A stretch of 64,000 nt of DNA from Clostridia bacterium (GTDB taxonomy: Bacteria; Bacillota; Clostridia; TANB77; CAG-508). Below are positions 52,701-61,588 of the stretch, piece after piece. The stretch is taken from the NCBI GenBank assembly GCA_017429505.1, contig JAFROW010000009.1, positions 167,337 through 231,336 on the forward strand, read 5' to 3'. The notes under the pieces are model-generated. The model did no database searches, was not told the DNA's origin, and was given only the letters and a program-made list of their open reading frames with translations. The position numbers and the translations under genes are program-made. Position 1 is the first letter of the stretch. Each line of letters opens with the position of its first letter.

Positions 52701-53979
52701 AATAATACTAAATACTCAAGACTTTTATAAATATCCATCTGTTAGAGAACTAGCTTCATACTATTTAAACCAAAAAAAGGATATCTCTGATGTAGAAGAA
52801 GAAATTATAAAACCTAGAAAAACTATTTTCCCTGTAGATATAAATGTAAAAGATTTACATTTTTCATATCAAAATATATTACTTACAGGAAGCACTGGAT
52901 TTCTTGGAGTTCATATATTAGATTACATTATTAAACATACCAAAAGTAACATATATTGTATTGTTAGAAAAACTCGAAACACAGCATCTGAAAAAAGATT
53001 AGAAAATATTCTTACATATTATTTCTCAAAAGATTACTATAAAAGCAATAAAAACAGAATCATTGTAATTGAAGGAGATTTATCAAAAGACAAATTTGGT
53101 TTATCAGAAAAGAAATATACATTTTTACAAAATACTATAGATTGCATTATTAATACAGCTTCTAACACAAAACATTATGGTAGTTTATATACTTTTAAAA
53201 AAGCAAATATAGATTCTGTAGAAAATCTAATAAAATTTGCTAAACCTGTAAAAATTCTTTTAAACCATATATCTACTACAACAGTTAGTGGTAATTATTT
53301 AGTAAATAATGATTTAAGCTATAAATATACGGAAAATGACCTTTACATTGGTCAAGATTATAAATCTAATGTATATGTTTACTCAAAATTCGAAGCAGAA
53401 CGACTTATTATAGAAGAAGAAAAAAATGGTTTAATAGCAAATATATTTAGATTAGGTAATCTTATGGCAAGATATTCAGATGGTTGTTTTCAAAAAAACA
53501 AACTAGATAATGCCTATTATACAAGATTAATTGCATTAACTAAATTTGGTTACTTACCAAACAACTTAAAAAATGAAAAACTAGAATTTACCCCAATAGA
53601 TGATGCATCTAAAGCAATTGTAAAATTACTTGAAATACCAAACTTAAAAAATAATATCTTTCATATATTTTCAGATAAATTAATTACAATAGATGTTTTA
53701 CTAAAAGTTATCCAAAACTATGGATATGAATGCAAATTTATAGATTATAACAAATTTATCGACAAATTCTATTTACAAAAGAATGAAAAAATACTAAAAT
53801 ATATTATATCAGACTTAAATTCTACAAAAAAATTTGATTATTCATCAAATATAATTATTGATCAGACTTTAACGAATGAGTTTCTTAAACTTGTATCATT
53901 TGAATGGTCAGAAATTGATTATAATTATTTAAAAAGATTTTTTGATAAAACAAATTTTAAAAAAGATGTAGATTTATAA
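49705..53979 (+). CDS. Single-module nonribosomal peptide synthetase, C-A-T-R
   Basis: 1424 residues, ATG after AAAGGGTGG. Condensation domain (about 5-430) with the catalytic HHILADSWT at residues 133-141 (second His kept; D138 then S139 instead of Gly). Adenylation domain (about 455-940): A3 TSGTTGNPKG (601-610), A4 FSFDSSVEDIF, A5 NEYGPTEN (737-744), A7 YKTGDLVEY, A10 PNGKID. Carrier domain with FFDFGGADSLD, phosphopantetheine Ser985. Terminal reductase (about 1050-1424) of thioester-reductase/SDR type: TGSTGFLG (G1062, G1065, G1068) and Tyr1224-x-x-x-Lys1228. It would load one amino acid, acylate it and release it as aldehyde or alcohol using NAD(P)H. My hand-read specificity code is D-S-E-V-T-A-E-V-C(-K), not assigned to a substrate. 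No PPTase is in the window. Co-transcribed with the sensor kinase. Confidence 0.92.
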   Translation: MQEKNFFHLTNPQKSIWVTEEYYKGSAINNICGTALIKEKVNLRLLEKAIRTTLQNNDIFKIKFSMHDNEVMQYVSDYVNSDIIYLRAKNNLELQKTLDEIVAIPFHLLDSYPYNFYIITFPNGNAAFCLNIHHILADSWTLGFLSRQVIKTYCAYLLIDIPYEYQTYSYINFIQSEEKYKQSKRFLKDQLYWNKEFETIPDIPFIPGSVKDSSQIENTSAQRSTFRLNSSLVTKIKSYCSTNNISLFNFFMAIYSIYIQNITNLNDFVIGTPILNRTNNKEKNTAGMFINMAPFRVNFSGITTFKDFIKYISSKSVSMLKHQKYSYQSLIEDLRKVHGNIPPLYNTVFSYQITNTQSKEIFVKNETSWTFNKNSAENLTFQIYNLDNKDFLDLCYDYKTSIYTSDDIRNINKRIISLINQVISTTNIDLKDLDILSSKEKRLILNKFNNTKAIYDKSTTLIDLFEKIAKRNPNNIAIIHNSTEYSYATINNMANIIADKIGDIKGKKIAVLCEKSALTVASFLGIMKSGNCYIPIDMEYPKERIKYILENSEASILISNSENNITKDFKNKIILDKLDYSQKITYKNKAKPANYAYIIYTSGTTGNPKGVLIKHKNIINTLLWRKNLYKFNKNTSVFQIPSFSFDSSVEDIFTPLISGGKLILPSTQKIDINKMCEDIKKYNVNNFLVVPSLYKILLKEKYEYLKNMKIVTIAGEDFNTLLVKEHFEKLPNVRLINEYGPTENSVCSTYYELKPNNKDIYIGKPISNCKCYCLNDNLKPYPVGVPGELYVSGPGVSEGYLNKPEITEERFIDNPFGGKFKLYKTGDLVEYNSDGNIKFIGRNDNQIKLHGFRIELKEIEQVILKNSNILDVLVTKKIDSNNKPILVAYIITSKKNYDTNILRKDLQEVLPQYMVPQIVKIEKFPLTPNGKIDVKSLPLPKVICSNNMQPTSSLEKKMLNIFKDILNNSKLEVSDNFFDFGGADSLDILSVNSRFFTQGIILNTQDFYKYPSVRELASYYLNQKKDISDVEEEIIKPRKTIFPVDINVKDLHFSYQNILLTGSTGFLGVHILDYIIKHTKSNIYCIVRKTRNTASEKRLENILTYYFSKDYYKSNKNRIIVIEGDLSKDKFGLSEKKYTFLQNTIDCIINTASNTKHYGSLYTFKKANIDSVENLIKFAKPVKILLNHISTTTVSGNYLVNNDLSYKYTENDLYIGQDYKSNVYVYSKFEAERLIIEEEKNGLIANIFRLGNLMARYSDGCFQKNKLDNAYYTRLIALTKFGYLPNNLKNEKLEFTPIDDASKAIVKLLEIPNLKNNIFHIFSDKLITIDVLLKVIQNYGYECKFIDYNKFIDKFYLQKNEKILKYIISDLNSTKKFDYSSNIIIDQTLTNEFLKLVSFEWSEIDYNYLKRFFDKTNFKKDVDL

Positions 53980-53989
53980 GGAGGTTCTA

Positions 53990-55999
53990 ATGATGAAAAA
54001 AGAAAAAAAACACGAGTTCAAAATTACAATAAAATCTAAAATAATACTCATATATGCAATTGCAATTGCAATTGCATGTATGATCTTTTATGTAATAATT
54101 CCATATTTATTAAATTATTCTCCAGATACAATAAATACAGAATTTGACAAACAAGTATCTGGTGGTTTGTATTATTATCAACAAATTTTACTAGCCTCAA
54201 TATTAATAGTTTTTGTTGTATCACTTATTTTATTTATTATTTTAAGAGATATAGATAACTATCCTTTATATATGAAAAACAAAAAAGAAAATAAAGAAAA
54301 AATTGACTCTATAAAAAAAATATGTTTAGATTTACCAAGCAAATTACAAATAATATTTATTGTTTTTCCTTTAATTTTATCAATTGCAGTATTATTTTTA
54401 CAAACTTCATATCTGACAACATCAGACTTTAAATTAATGCTTTTAATATTTATACTTTCTACAATAACTATTTCTATATCTAATACTTTTACTAAAAAAA
54501 TACTTTCAAAAATATTAATAGATTTAGAAAACACATCATTTTTAAATATAAAGCAAACTAGCATTTCGAAAAAACTGTTGTTTCAGATACTACCAATTGC
54601 TGCAGTTTGTATAGTTTTTACATACTTATTCGTATCTGCATCAGATCAAAAAGAAAATGCTGTTTTATTATCAAACTTATATAAAAATAGATTTAAATTA
54701 GTTACAGAAAATAATAGTATAAATGACATAAATGATATAATAACTCTTTCTAAAAATATTGAATTAAATTCCGAAGATGATATACTATTTGTTACAGATG
54801 CTTCCTTTGATTTCAAATATCAATCTGGCGAATTAAGTGACTTCTTCAAAAAATATACTAAAGAATTATCTAAAAATAATAATCTAATGATTTATGATTA
54901 TTATGGAACATCAGGTCAAGGCATACTATTTCCTATAACTACAGAATCTGGAGAAAAATATTATATAGGTGCATCATATACAGTTTACTCTAATGAATCT
55001 GTTACATCAATTGTTTCTTTGCTTATAGGATTAGGATTAATCTGTAGTATTATATTATATGCCTTTGCAAGTGATCTTTCAAAAAATCTTAAAGAAGTAA
55101 ATAGTTCATTAGAAATAATTTCAAAAGACAGCAATAATCTTTCTAATAAAAAATTATATATAACATCTGTCGATGAAATTGGTGATCTTATTGTTACCTA
55201 CAATAAAATTCAAGAATTAACAATGAAACATCTTAATCAAATACATGATAATCAAAATTTACTTATAGAAAGAGAACGTCTAGCATCTCTAGGTCAATTA
55301 ATTGGTGGTATTGCTCACAATCTAAAAACTCCTATAATGTCAATATCAGGGGCATCTGAAGGAATTAAAGACTTAGTAAATGAATTTGATGCATCTATTG
55401 GAAATCCAGTTGTAACTAATGATGATTTCCATGATATTGCAAAAGATATGAAAGAATGGCTTGACAAAATAAATTCATACACTGAATATATGTCTGATAT
55501 TCTTACCGCTGTTAAGGGACAAGCTGTAGCTTTATCAGAACAAAAAGACATAGATTTTACTCTTAGTGAGCTATTTAAGCGAGTAGATATATTAATGAAA
55601 CATGAATTAAAACAAGCCGTAGTTTATCTTAATATGCGTATGAAAATTGATGAAAACACTATAATTAATGGAGATGTTAATACACTTGTTCAAGTTATTA
55701 ATAATATGATTTCAAATTCTATTCAAGCATATGATGGTAAACCTGAACAAACTATAGATTTAACTGCATGGAAAAATGATAACAATGAAATAGTAATCTC
55801 AGTTAAAGATTATGGTCCTGGTCTACCTGAAAAAGTAAAACATAAATTATTTAAAGAAATGATTACTACAAAAGGAAAAAATGGTACTGGTCTTGGACTT
55901 TATATGTCTTATTCTACAATACGTGCACACTTCAATGGTGATATAACTGTTGAAACAGAAGACGGAAAAGGTACAACATTTAATATAATTTTACCGTAA
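53990..55999 (+). CDS. Polytopic sensor histidine kinase
   Basis: 669 residues, ATG after AAGGAGG that overlaps the NRPS stop. About five membrane helices in the first 220 residues (IILIYAIAIAIACMIFYVII; ILLASILIVFVVSLILFII; IIFIVFPLILSIAVLFL; LMLLIFILSTITI; LLFQILPIAAVCIVFTYLFV), an extracellular domain (about 220-335), another helix (VSLLIGLGLICSIILYAFA), a HAMP linker, HisKA with His443 in GGIAHNLKTPIMSISG, and a HATPase domain (NNMISNSIQAYDG, DYGPGLPEK, GTGLGLYMSY). It phosphorylates a response regulator upon an outside signal. Co-transcription with the NRPS suggests the signal may be its product. Confidence 0.92.
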   Translation: MMKKEKKHEFKITIKSKIILIYAIAIAIACMIFYVIIPYLLNYSPDTINTEFDKQVSGGLYYYQQILLASILIVFVVSLILFIILRDIDNYPLYMKNKKENKEKIDSIKKICLDLPSKLQIIFIVFPLILSIAVLFLQTSYLTTSDFKLMLLIFILSTITISISNTFTKKILSKILIDLENTSFLNIKQTSISKKLLFQILPIAAVCIVFTYLFVSASDQKENAVLLSNLYKNRFKLVTENNSINDINDIITLSKNIELNSEDDILFVTDASFDFKYQSGELSDFFKKYTKELSKNNNLMIYDYYGTSGQGILFPITTESGEKYYIGASYTVYSNESVTSIVSLLIGLGLICSIILYAFASDLSKNLKEVNSSLEIISKDSNNLSNKKLYITSVDEIGDLIVTYNKIQELTMKHLNQIHDNQNLLIERERLASLGQLIGGIAHNLKTPIMSISGASEGIKDLVNEFDASIGNPVVTNDDFHDIAKDMKEWLDKINSYTEYMSDILTAVKGQAVALSEQKDIDFTLSELFKRVDILMKHELKQAVVYLNMRMKIDENTIINGDVNTLVQVINNMISNSIQAYDGKPEQTIDLTAWKNDNNEIVISVKDYGPGLPEKVKHKLFKEMITTKGKNGTGLGLYMSYSTIRAHFNGDITVETEDGKGTTFNIILP

Positions 56000-56006
56000 A
56001 TACTAT

Positions 56007-56039
56007 AAATATATGAGTGTTTTTAATACTCATATATTT
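56007..56039 (+). terminator. Terminator after the sensor kinase
   Basis: Stem AAATATATGAGT / ACTCATATATTT with a 9-base loop followed by TTTTTCT, 8 bases after the stop. Confidence 0.85.
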
Positions 56040-56110
56040 TTCTATAATTACAATTACTAGTTAATGATTTTAATAGTTACTAATCTCGTAAAATATTTTG
56101 TAAAAAAGTA

Positions 56111-56139
56111 TTGATTTTTGTCAAATTTATTATTATAAT
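56111..56139 (+). promoter_or_regulatory. Promoter of the HD-GYP gene
   Basis: TTGATT (56111-56116), 17-base spacer, TATAAT (56134-56139). Between it and the start there is a small hairpin GTGCTTTAT-GCAA-ATAAAGTGC. Confidence 0.75.
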
Positions 56140-56225
56140 GTTTTTGAATTAATAAGAAATATTGTAAAAAATATTTCTTTCATAGTGCTTTATGCAAATA
56201 AAGTGCCAGATTTGGAGGCAATATT

Positions 56226-57311
56226 ATGAGAATTGGAAATATGCTAAAAGAACAAGAATCTCTTGAAAATACATCAAGCAACAACTCCTCATATAAAATA
56301 CTTGCTGTAGATGACGAAATAGGAATTGTTGATTCTTTATCTATTTTTTTAAAGAGATCTGGATACACTTTTGCAGGAGAAACAGATCCAGTAAAAGCAA
56401 TAGAAAGGCTAAAAAACGAGCATTTTGACTTATTACTTTTAGACTTTATTATGACACCATTACATGGAGACCAAGTTGTAGAAGAAATTCGTAAATTTAA
56501 CAAAGAACTATACATCATCTTATTAACAGGTCATAAGGACTTAGCTCCACCATTAGAAACGATTAGAAGGCTTGATATACAAGGATATTGCGAAAAAAGT
56601 GATAAATTTGATCAACTACTTTTATTAATAGAATCAGGAATAAAGTCAGTTGCACAAATGCAAGAAATAAAACGAATAAATACCGAACTTTCAGAAACGT
56701 ACGAAAAATTAGAACAAGCATATATGGAAAGTATTCAAACAGTTAGATATACTGTTGAAGCAAAAGATACATATACAAGAGGTCACTCAGATAGAGTCTC
56801 AGAATATTCTGTACTTATTGGTGAAAAATTAGGTCTTTCTGAAGAGGATATTAGAAGACTACGTATAGGTGGATTGTTCCATGATGTTGGAAAAATTGGG
56901 GTTCCAGATAGCATACTTCAAAAAGATGGAAAGCTTTCAGATGATGAATATTCAGAAATAAAAAATCATCCAACAATAGGGGCTCATATTTTATCAACAG
57001 CAACAATTTTTCAAGATATAATCCCAATTGTAAAACACCATCATGAAAGATATGATGGTAGAGGGTATCCAGGTATGCTTAAAGGTGAAGATATACCATA
57101 TTTAGCAAGAATTGCAGCTGTTGCAGATAGTTTTGACGCTATGACATCAAGACGTGTATATAGAGATTCTTTACCATTAGATGTAGTAATAGAAGAAATT
57201 GAAAAAAATAAAGGAACACAATTTGATCCAAATATTGCAGATGCATTTTTAGATATTTTAAGAAATAATTATGAAAAGATAAAAGAAATACAAGAAAAAT
57301 ATGTAAATTAA
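56226..57311 (+). CDS. Response regulator with HD-GYP cyclic-di-GMP phosphodiesterase
   Basis: 361 residues. REC domain (about 24-145) with the phospho-accepting Asp73 in LLLLDFIMTPLHG, acidic pair AVDDE and the Lys region EKSDKF. A coiled linker (IKRINTELSETYEKLEQAYMES) leads to the HD-GYP domain: GHSDRVSEYS, LFHDVGKIGVPDSIL, HHERYDGRGYPGML and ADSFDAMTSRRVYR. All HD and GYP residues are present, so it should hydrolyse cyclic di-GMP. It follows the sensor kinase after a terminator and has its own promoter; it is the natural partner of that kinase. Confidence 0.94.
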   Translation: MRIGNMLKEQESLENTSSNNSSYKILAVDDEIGIVDSLSIFLKRSGYTFAGETDPVKAIERLKNEHFDLLLLDFIMTPLHGDQVVEEIRKFNKELYIILLTGHKDLAPPLETIRRLDIQGYCEKSDKFDQLLLLIESGIKSVAQMQEIKRINTELSETYEKLEQAYMESIQTVRYTVEAKDTYTRGHSDRVSEYSVLIGEKLGLSEEDIRRLRIGGLFHDVGKIGVPDSILQKDGKLSDDEYSEIKNHPTIGAHILSTATIFQDIIPIVKHHHERYDGRGYPGMLKGEDIPYLARIAAVADSFDAMTSRRVYRDSLPLDVVIEEIEKNKGTQFDPNIADAFLDILRNNYEKIKEIQEKYVN

Positions 57312-57323
57312 AAGTTAATTTAA

Positions 57324-57357
57324 GGACGGAGTAAAAATTCACTCTGTCCCTTTTTAT
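57324..57357 (+). terminator. Terminator of the HD-GYP gene
   Basis: Stem GGACGGAGT / ACTCTGTCC (one G-U pair), loop of 8, followed by CTTTTTATTTA. Confidence 0.9.
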
Positions 57358-57385
57358 TTATTATACTATAAATATTAAAGGTAAC

Positions 57386-57428
57386 AAAAGAGACGAATTA
57401 AAATGAGAATTCATTTTTTCTCCGTCCC
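57386..57428 (-). terminator. Terminator of tex
   Basis: Minus strand hairpin with outer stem GGGACG / CGTCTC and inner stem AAAATGA / TCATTTT, followed by TTTT. It lies 10 bases after the tex stop. Confidence 0.75.
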
Positions 57429-57438
57429 AAAAATCCAT

Positions 57439-59622
57439 TTAAACTTTCATAGAAAGCCCAACTTTATGTCTTTCGCTATCTATTTTAATCACTTTAACTT
57501 TTACAATATCTCCTACAGATACAACTTCTGATGGATTTTTAATATATTTTTCGCTCATTTCAGAAATATGTACTAAACCATCATATTTTACTCCAATATC
57601 CACAAAGCATCCAAAATCAATAACATTTCTAACTGTTCCAGTTAAAATCATACCCTCTTTTAAGTCTTCAAATTTTAAAACATCTTGTCTTAATATTGGC
57701 TTTGGCATTTCATCTCTAGGGTCTCTACCAGGCTTTGAAAGCTCTTCTATAATATCTGCTAATGTCATCTCCCCTATTTCAAGCTCTTGCGCCATTTCTT
57801 TGGCATTTACGCTTTTTAGGTGCTCCCTTAAAGAATTAACTTTTTCTTTATTTCTTAAATCTTCTTTTTTAAATCCAATTTTATCTAAAAGCTTTTCTGT
57901 TGCATCATAGCTTTCTGGATGAACAGCCGTAACTTCGAGAGGATTATCTCCATCTATTATTCTTAAAAATCCTGCACATTGTTCAAATGCTACTTTTCCA
58001 AGCTTTGGAACTTTTAGCAATTGTTTTCTGTTTTTTAGTTTTCCGTTTTCATCTCTATATTTTACAATATTTTTTGCAATTGATGAATTTATTCCAGAAA
58101 CATAAGAAAGTAATGATGGTGTTGCTGTATTTACATCTACTCCAACCTTGTTAACCGCATCTTCTACAACTCCTGTAAGGCTTTCTGATAATCTTTTTTG
58201 GTTAACATCATGTTGATATTGTCCAACTCCAATAGCTTTTGGATCTATTTTTACAAGTTCTGCTAAAGGATCTTGAAGTCTTCTTGCAATTGATATTGCT
58301 CCTCTTATAGATACATTTATATCTGGATATTCTTCTGTTGCAAGTTTTGAAGCTGAATATACAGAAGCACCTGCTTCACTTACAATTACATATTGTACTT
58401 CTCTTCCCGCTTCTTTAATCATATCTGCAACAAACATCTCAGATTCACGTGAAGCAGTACCATTTCCAATTGCAATCATATCAATTTCATCTTTATTTAT
58501 AAGCTTTAATAATTCATTTTTTGCACCTTCTGTATCATTTTGTGGCTCTGTTGGATAAACTGTAGTGTAATCTAAAACTTTTCCTGTTTCATCAATAACT
58601 GCAATTTTACATCCTGTTCTATACGCAGGGTCAAATCCCATAACAGTTTTTCCTTTAATCGGTGCACCTAAAAGAAGTTGTTTAGCATTTTTGCCAAATA
58701 CTTTTATAGCTTTTTCTTCAGCTTTTTCTGTTAAATCTGAACGAATTTCTCTATCTATAGATGGCTCTATTAATCTTTTAAAGCTATCTAAAATTGTGTC
58801 TTTTAACATCTGAGTAAACTGAGTTTCGCCTTTAATTAAATCTTTTTCTATGTAATAAAGAATTTTTTCTTCTTTCTTCTCTAATTTAACTTTTAAAAAC
58901 TCTTCTTTTTCTCCCCTATTTATAGCCAAGATTCTGTGACTTGGAATTCTACAAACTAATTCACTATAATCATAATACATTTCATAATTTGATTTTTCAT
59001 CAGGTTTTGCTGCAGATGTAGTAAGCATACCTTCTCTGTAGCAAATCTTTTTAATTTTCTTTCTGTAATCTGCATTATCAGAAATATTTTCAGCAATAAT
59101 ATCTAAAGCTCCTTGAATTGCATCTTCTGCACTGTTTACTACTTTGTCTTTGTTCTTTCTATCTTCTTCTGACAAAGAATCTATATTTATGTATTGCTTA
59201 GCAATTTCTTGTATAGGAGTCGTCTCTTTTTGCTCTAAGATAATTTCTGCTAAAGGCTCTAATCCCTTAGCTTTAGCAACTGTAGCTCTTGTCTTTTTCT
59301 TTTGCTTATATGGTCTATAAATATCTTCCACATCAGCTAAAGTTTGAGCCACTGCAACTGCTTGTAAAATCTCATCTGTAAGTTTTCCTTGCTCCTCTAT
59401 AGATTTTACCACCTCTTCTTTTCTTTGCTCTAAATTTCTTAAATAAGTAAGCCTCTCTCCTAAAACTCTTAATTGTTCATCAGAAAGCCCACCAGTTACT
59501 TCTTTCCTATATCTTGCAATAAAAGGAATAGTGTTTCCTTCATCTATTAATTTTACTGCATTTTCTACTTGTGTGTTTTTTACATTTAATTCTTCAGCGA
59601 TTTTCGCAATTATTTTTTCCAT
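57439..59622 (-). CDS. tex: Tex RNA-binding transcription accessory protein
   Basis: About 727 residues, start at ATG 59620-59622 (GGAGGTAAGT upstream). Family layout: N-terminal helical part (GNTIPFIARYRKEVTGGLSDE), YqgF-like RNase H fold (MGFDPAYRTGCKIAVIDE, IAIGNGTASRE), helix-hairpin-helix (NTATPSLLSYVSGINSSIAKNIVKYRDENG), and a C-terminal S1 domain (GMILTGTVRNVIDFGCFVDIGVKYDGLVH). Tex binds RNA and affects transcription and toxin expression in several bacteria. Confidence 0.95.
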   Translation of the reverse strand: MEKIIAKIAEELNVKNTQVENAVKLIDEGNTIPFIARYRKEVTGGLSDEQLRVLGERLTYLRNLEQRKEEVVKSIEEQGKLTDEILQAVAVAQTLADVEDIYRPYKQKKKTRATVAKAKGLEPLAEIILEQKETTPIQEIAKQYINIDSLSEEDRKNKDKVVNSAEDAIQGALDIIAENISDNADYRKKIKKICYREGMLTTSAAKPDEKSNYEMYYDYSELVCRIPSHRILAINRGEKEEFLKVKLEKKEEKILYYIEKDLIKGETQFTQMLKDTILDSFKRLIEPSIDREIRSDLTEKAEEKAIKVFGKNAKQLLLGAPIKGKTVMGFDPAYRTGCKIAVIDETGKVLDYTTVYPTEPQNDTEGAKNELLKLINKDEIDMIAIGNGTASRESEMFVADMIKEAGREVQYVIVSEAGASVYSASKLATEEYPDINVSIRGAISIARRLQDPLAELVKIDPKAIGVGQYQHDVNQKRLSESLTGVVEDAVNKVGVDVNTATPSLLSYVSGINSSIAKNIVKYRDENGKLKNRKQLLKVPKLGKVAFEQCAGFLRIIDGDNPLEVTAVHPESYDATEKLLDKIGFKKEDLRNKEKVNSLREHLKSVNAKEMAQELEIGEMTLADIIEELSKPGRDPRDEMPKPILRQDVLKFEDLKEGMILTGTVRNVIDFGCFVDIGVKYDGLVHISEMSEKYIKNPSEVVSVGDIVKVKVIKIDSERHKVGLSMKV

Positions 59623-59661
59623 ACTTACCTCCATATTTTGAAACTTTTTTCTGAAAAGTCA

Positions 59662-59710
59662 AGTTAACGCCCGTTTTTTATTAATTTATAGTCAAAAAGA
59701 GGCGTTAACT
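59662..59710. repeat. Inverted repeat between tex and the ABC-F gene
   Basis: AGTTAACGCC (59662-59671) and GGCGTTAACT (59701-59710), a perfect 10-bp stem, with weaker pairing of the T and A tracts inside. REP-like or a terminator of the ABC-F gene. Confidence 0.6.
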
Positions 59711-59716
59711 CGTTAA

Positions 59717-61300
59717 TTACTCAATTCCTAAATATTCATTATAGCTTATTTCTCTATCCACAACTTTTCCATCTTGTTTTAAATCTATAATTCTATTTGC
59801 AACTGTTTGTGTTAATTGATGATCATGTGATGTAAATATAATGTTTCCTTTAAATCTTTGCATTCCTTCATTTAGAGCTGTAATACTTTCCATATCTAAA
59901 TGATTTGTTGGTTCATCAAATATTAAGAAATTTGCACCTGAAAGCATCATTTTAGATAATACACATCTTACCTTTTCTCCACCTGACATAACTTTTGCTT
60001 TTTTTAATGCTTCTTCTCCTGAAAATAGCATTCTTCCTAAAAAGCTTCTTACATAAGTTTCGTCAGGATCTTTTGAATATTTTCTAAGCCAATCTGTAAT
60101 GCTTTCATCTGTTTCGAATAAATAGTTGTTGTCTTTTGGAAAATATGTAGAAGTAATTGTCATTCCCCATTTTATTTCTCCATTATCAGGCTCTAACTCT
60201 CCTGCAATTATTTGAAATAAAACTGTTTTTGCAATTTCGTTATCTGCTAAAAATGCAATTTTATCTCCTGATTTCACTGTAAATGATACATTATCTAATA
60301 TCTTTTCTCCGTTTATAGTTTTTGAAATATTTTTAACTTCTAATATTTCTTTTCCTGGTTCTCTATCTGGTTTAAAATCTACATAAGGATATTTTCTGTT
60401 TGATGGTCTTATTTCTTCTAATTGAATTTTTTCCAATGTTTTTTTCCTTGATGTAGCTTGTTTTGATTTAGAAGCATTTGCACTAAATCTTGCAATAAAT
60501 TCTTGCAATTCTTTAATCTTTTCTTCTTTCTTTTTATTTTGCTCTCTTGCTTGTTTTAGTGCTAATTGGCTTGATTCATACCAGAAATCATAATTTCCTG
60601 GATAAACTGTAATTTTTCCAAAATCTACATCTGCTATATATGTGCAAACTTTGTTTAAGAAATATCTATCGTGTGATACAACAATTACAGTGTTTTCATA
60701 ATTAATTAAAAATTCTTGTAACCAATCTATAGCTTTTAAATCCAAGTCATTTGTAGGCTCATCTAATAGCAAAATATCTGGGTTTCCAAATAAACTTTGA
60801 GCAAGCAAAACTTTAACCTTTTCTTTAGCTTCAATTTCTTTCATTAATTTATAATGATTTTCAGGCGCTATTCCTAAGTCATTTAAAAGCATTGCTGCAT
60901 CTGATTCTGCATTCCATCCATCAAGTTCTGCAAATCTTTCTTCTAGTTTTGCAGCTTTCATTCCATCTTCTTCTGAAAAATCAGGCTTTGAATAAATTGC
61001 GTCCTTTTCTTTCATAATATCATATAATTCTTTATTTCCCATTATAACTGTATCTATTACAGAAAATTCTTCAAAAGCGAAGTGATCTTGCTTTAATACA
61101 GAGATTCTTTCTGTTTTGTCTTTAGAAACATCTCCTTTGCTTGGCTCTATTTCGCCTGAAAGTACTTTTAAAAATGTTGACTTTCCTGCACCATTTGCAC
61201 CTATTATTCCATAACAATTTCCTTTGTTAAAATTAATATTTACATCTTCAAACAATACTCTTTTTCCAAATCGTATTGTTACTCCATTTGCACTTAACAT
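59717..61300 (-). CDS. ABC-F family ATPase (YkpA/YbiT-like)
   Basis: 527 residues with two ABC domains. Walker A: GANGAGKSTFLKVL in the first; the second is degenerate (FLADNEIAKTVLFQII lacks the GxxGxGK), as in YbiT/YkpA-type proteins. Walker B: DILLLDEPTNDLD and FLIFDEPTNHLD; signature MSGGEKVRC in the second half. The inter-domain linker is DFWYESSQLALKQAREQNKKKEEKI. ABC-F proteins act on ribosomes as translation factors. ATG behind TTAGGAG. Confidence 0.92.
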   Translation of the reverse strand: MLSANGVTIRFGKRVLFEDVNINFNKGNCYGIIGANGAGKSTFLKVLSGEIEPSKGDVSKDKTERISVLKQDHFAFEEFSVIDTVIMGNKELYDIMKEKDAIYSKPDFSEEDGMKAAKLEERFAELDGWNAESDAAMLLNDLGIAPENHYKLMKEIEAKEKVKVLLAQSLFGNPDILLLDEPTNDLDLKAIDWLQEFLINYENTVIVVSHDRYFLNKVCTYIADVDFGKITVYPGNYDFWYESSQLALKQAREQNKKKEEKIKELQEFIARFSANASKSKQATSRKKTLEKIQLEEIRPSNRKYPYVDFKPDREPGKEILEVKNISKTINGEKILDNVSFTVKSGDKIAFLADNEIAKTVLFQIIAGELEPDNGEIKWGMTITSTYFPKDNNYLFETDESITDWLRKYSKDPDETYVRSFLGRMLFSGEEALKKAKVMSGGEKVRCVLSKMMLSGANFLIFDEPTNHLDMESITALNEGMQRFKGNIIFTSHDHQLTQTVANRIIDLKQDGKVVDREISYNEYLGIE

Positions 61301-61333
61301 TTATTTTCTCCTAATCTTATATTCAATTACATA

Positions 61334-61531
61334 CTATTTTTTCTCATCTTGAAAGTATTTATCTATAATCTTTAATTTTTCATAAGAAAAAAACTTTAAC
61401 AACTCTGGATTTTTTTTCAATTTTGCCATAAATTCTTTTCTTTTAAATTCTAAATTATTACTATTTAATTGGACTTTTTTTATAAAAGATCCATTATTTT
61501 TTTTATAATTTCCTGAATCATCATAATTCAT
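61334..61531 (-). CDS. Small hypothetical protein
   Basis: 65 residues, basic, with the C-terminal helix SYEKLKIIDKYFQDEKK. ATG after AGGAGCATAT. 33 bases upstream of the ABC-F gene, likely same transcript. No family recognised. Confidence 0.5.
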   Translation of the reverse strand: MNYDDSGNYKKNNGSFIKKVQLNSNNLEFKRKEFMAKLKKNPELLKFFSYEKLKIIDKYFQDEKK

Positions 61532-61588
61532 ATATGCTCCTAATAAAAATATCTATTTTATATTATTAAAATCCTTATACGCTAAATC

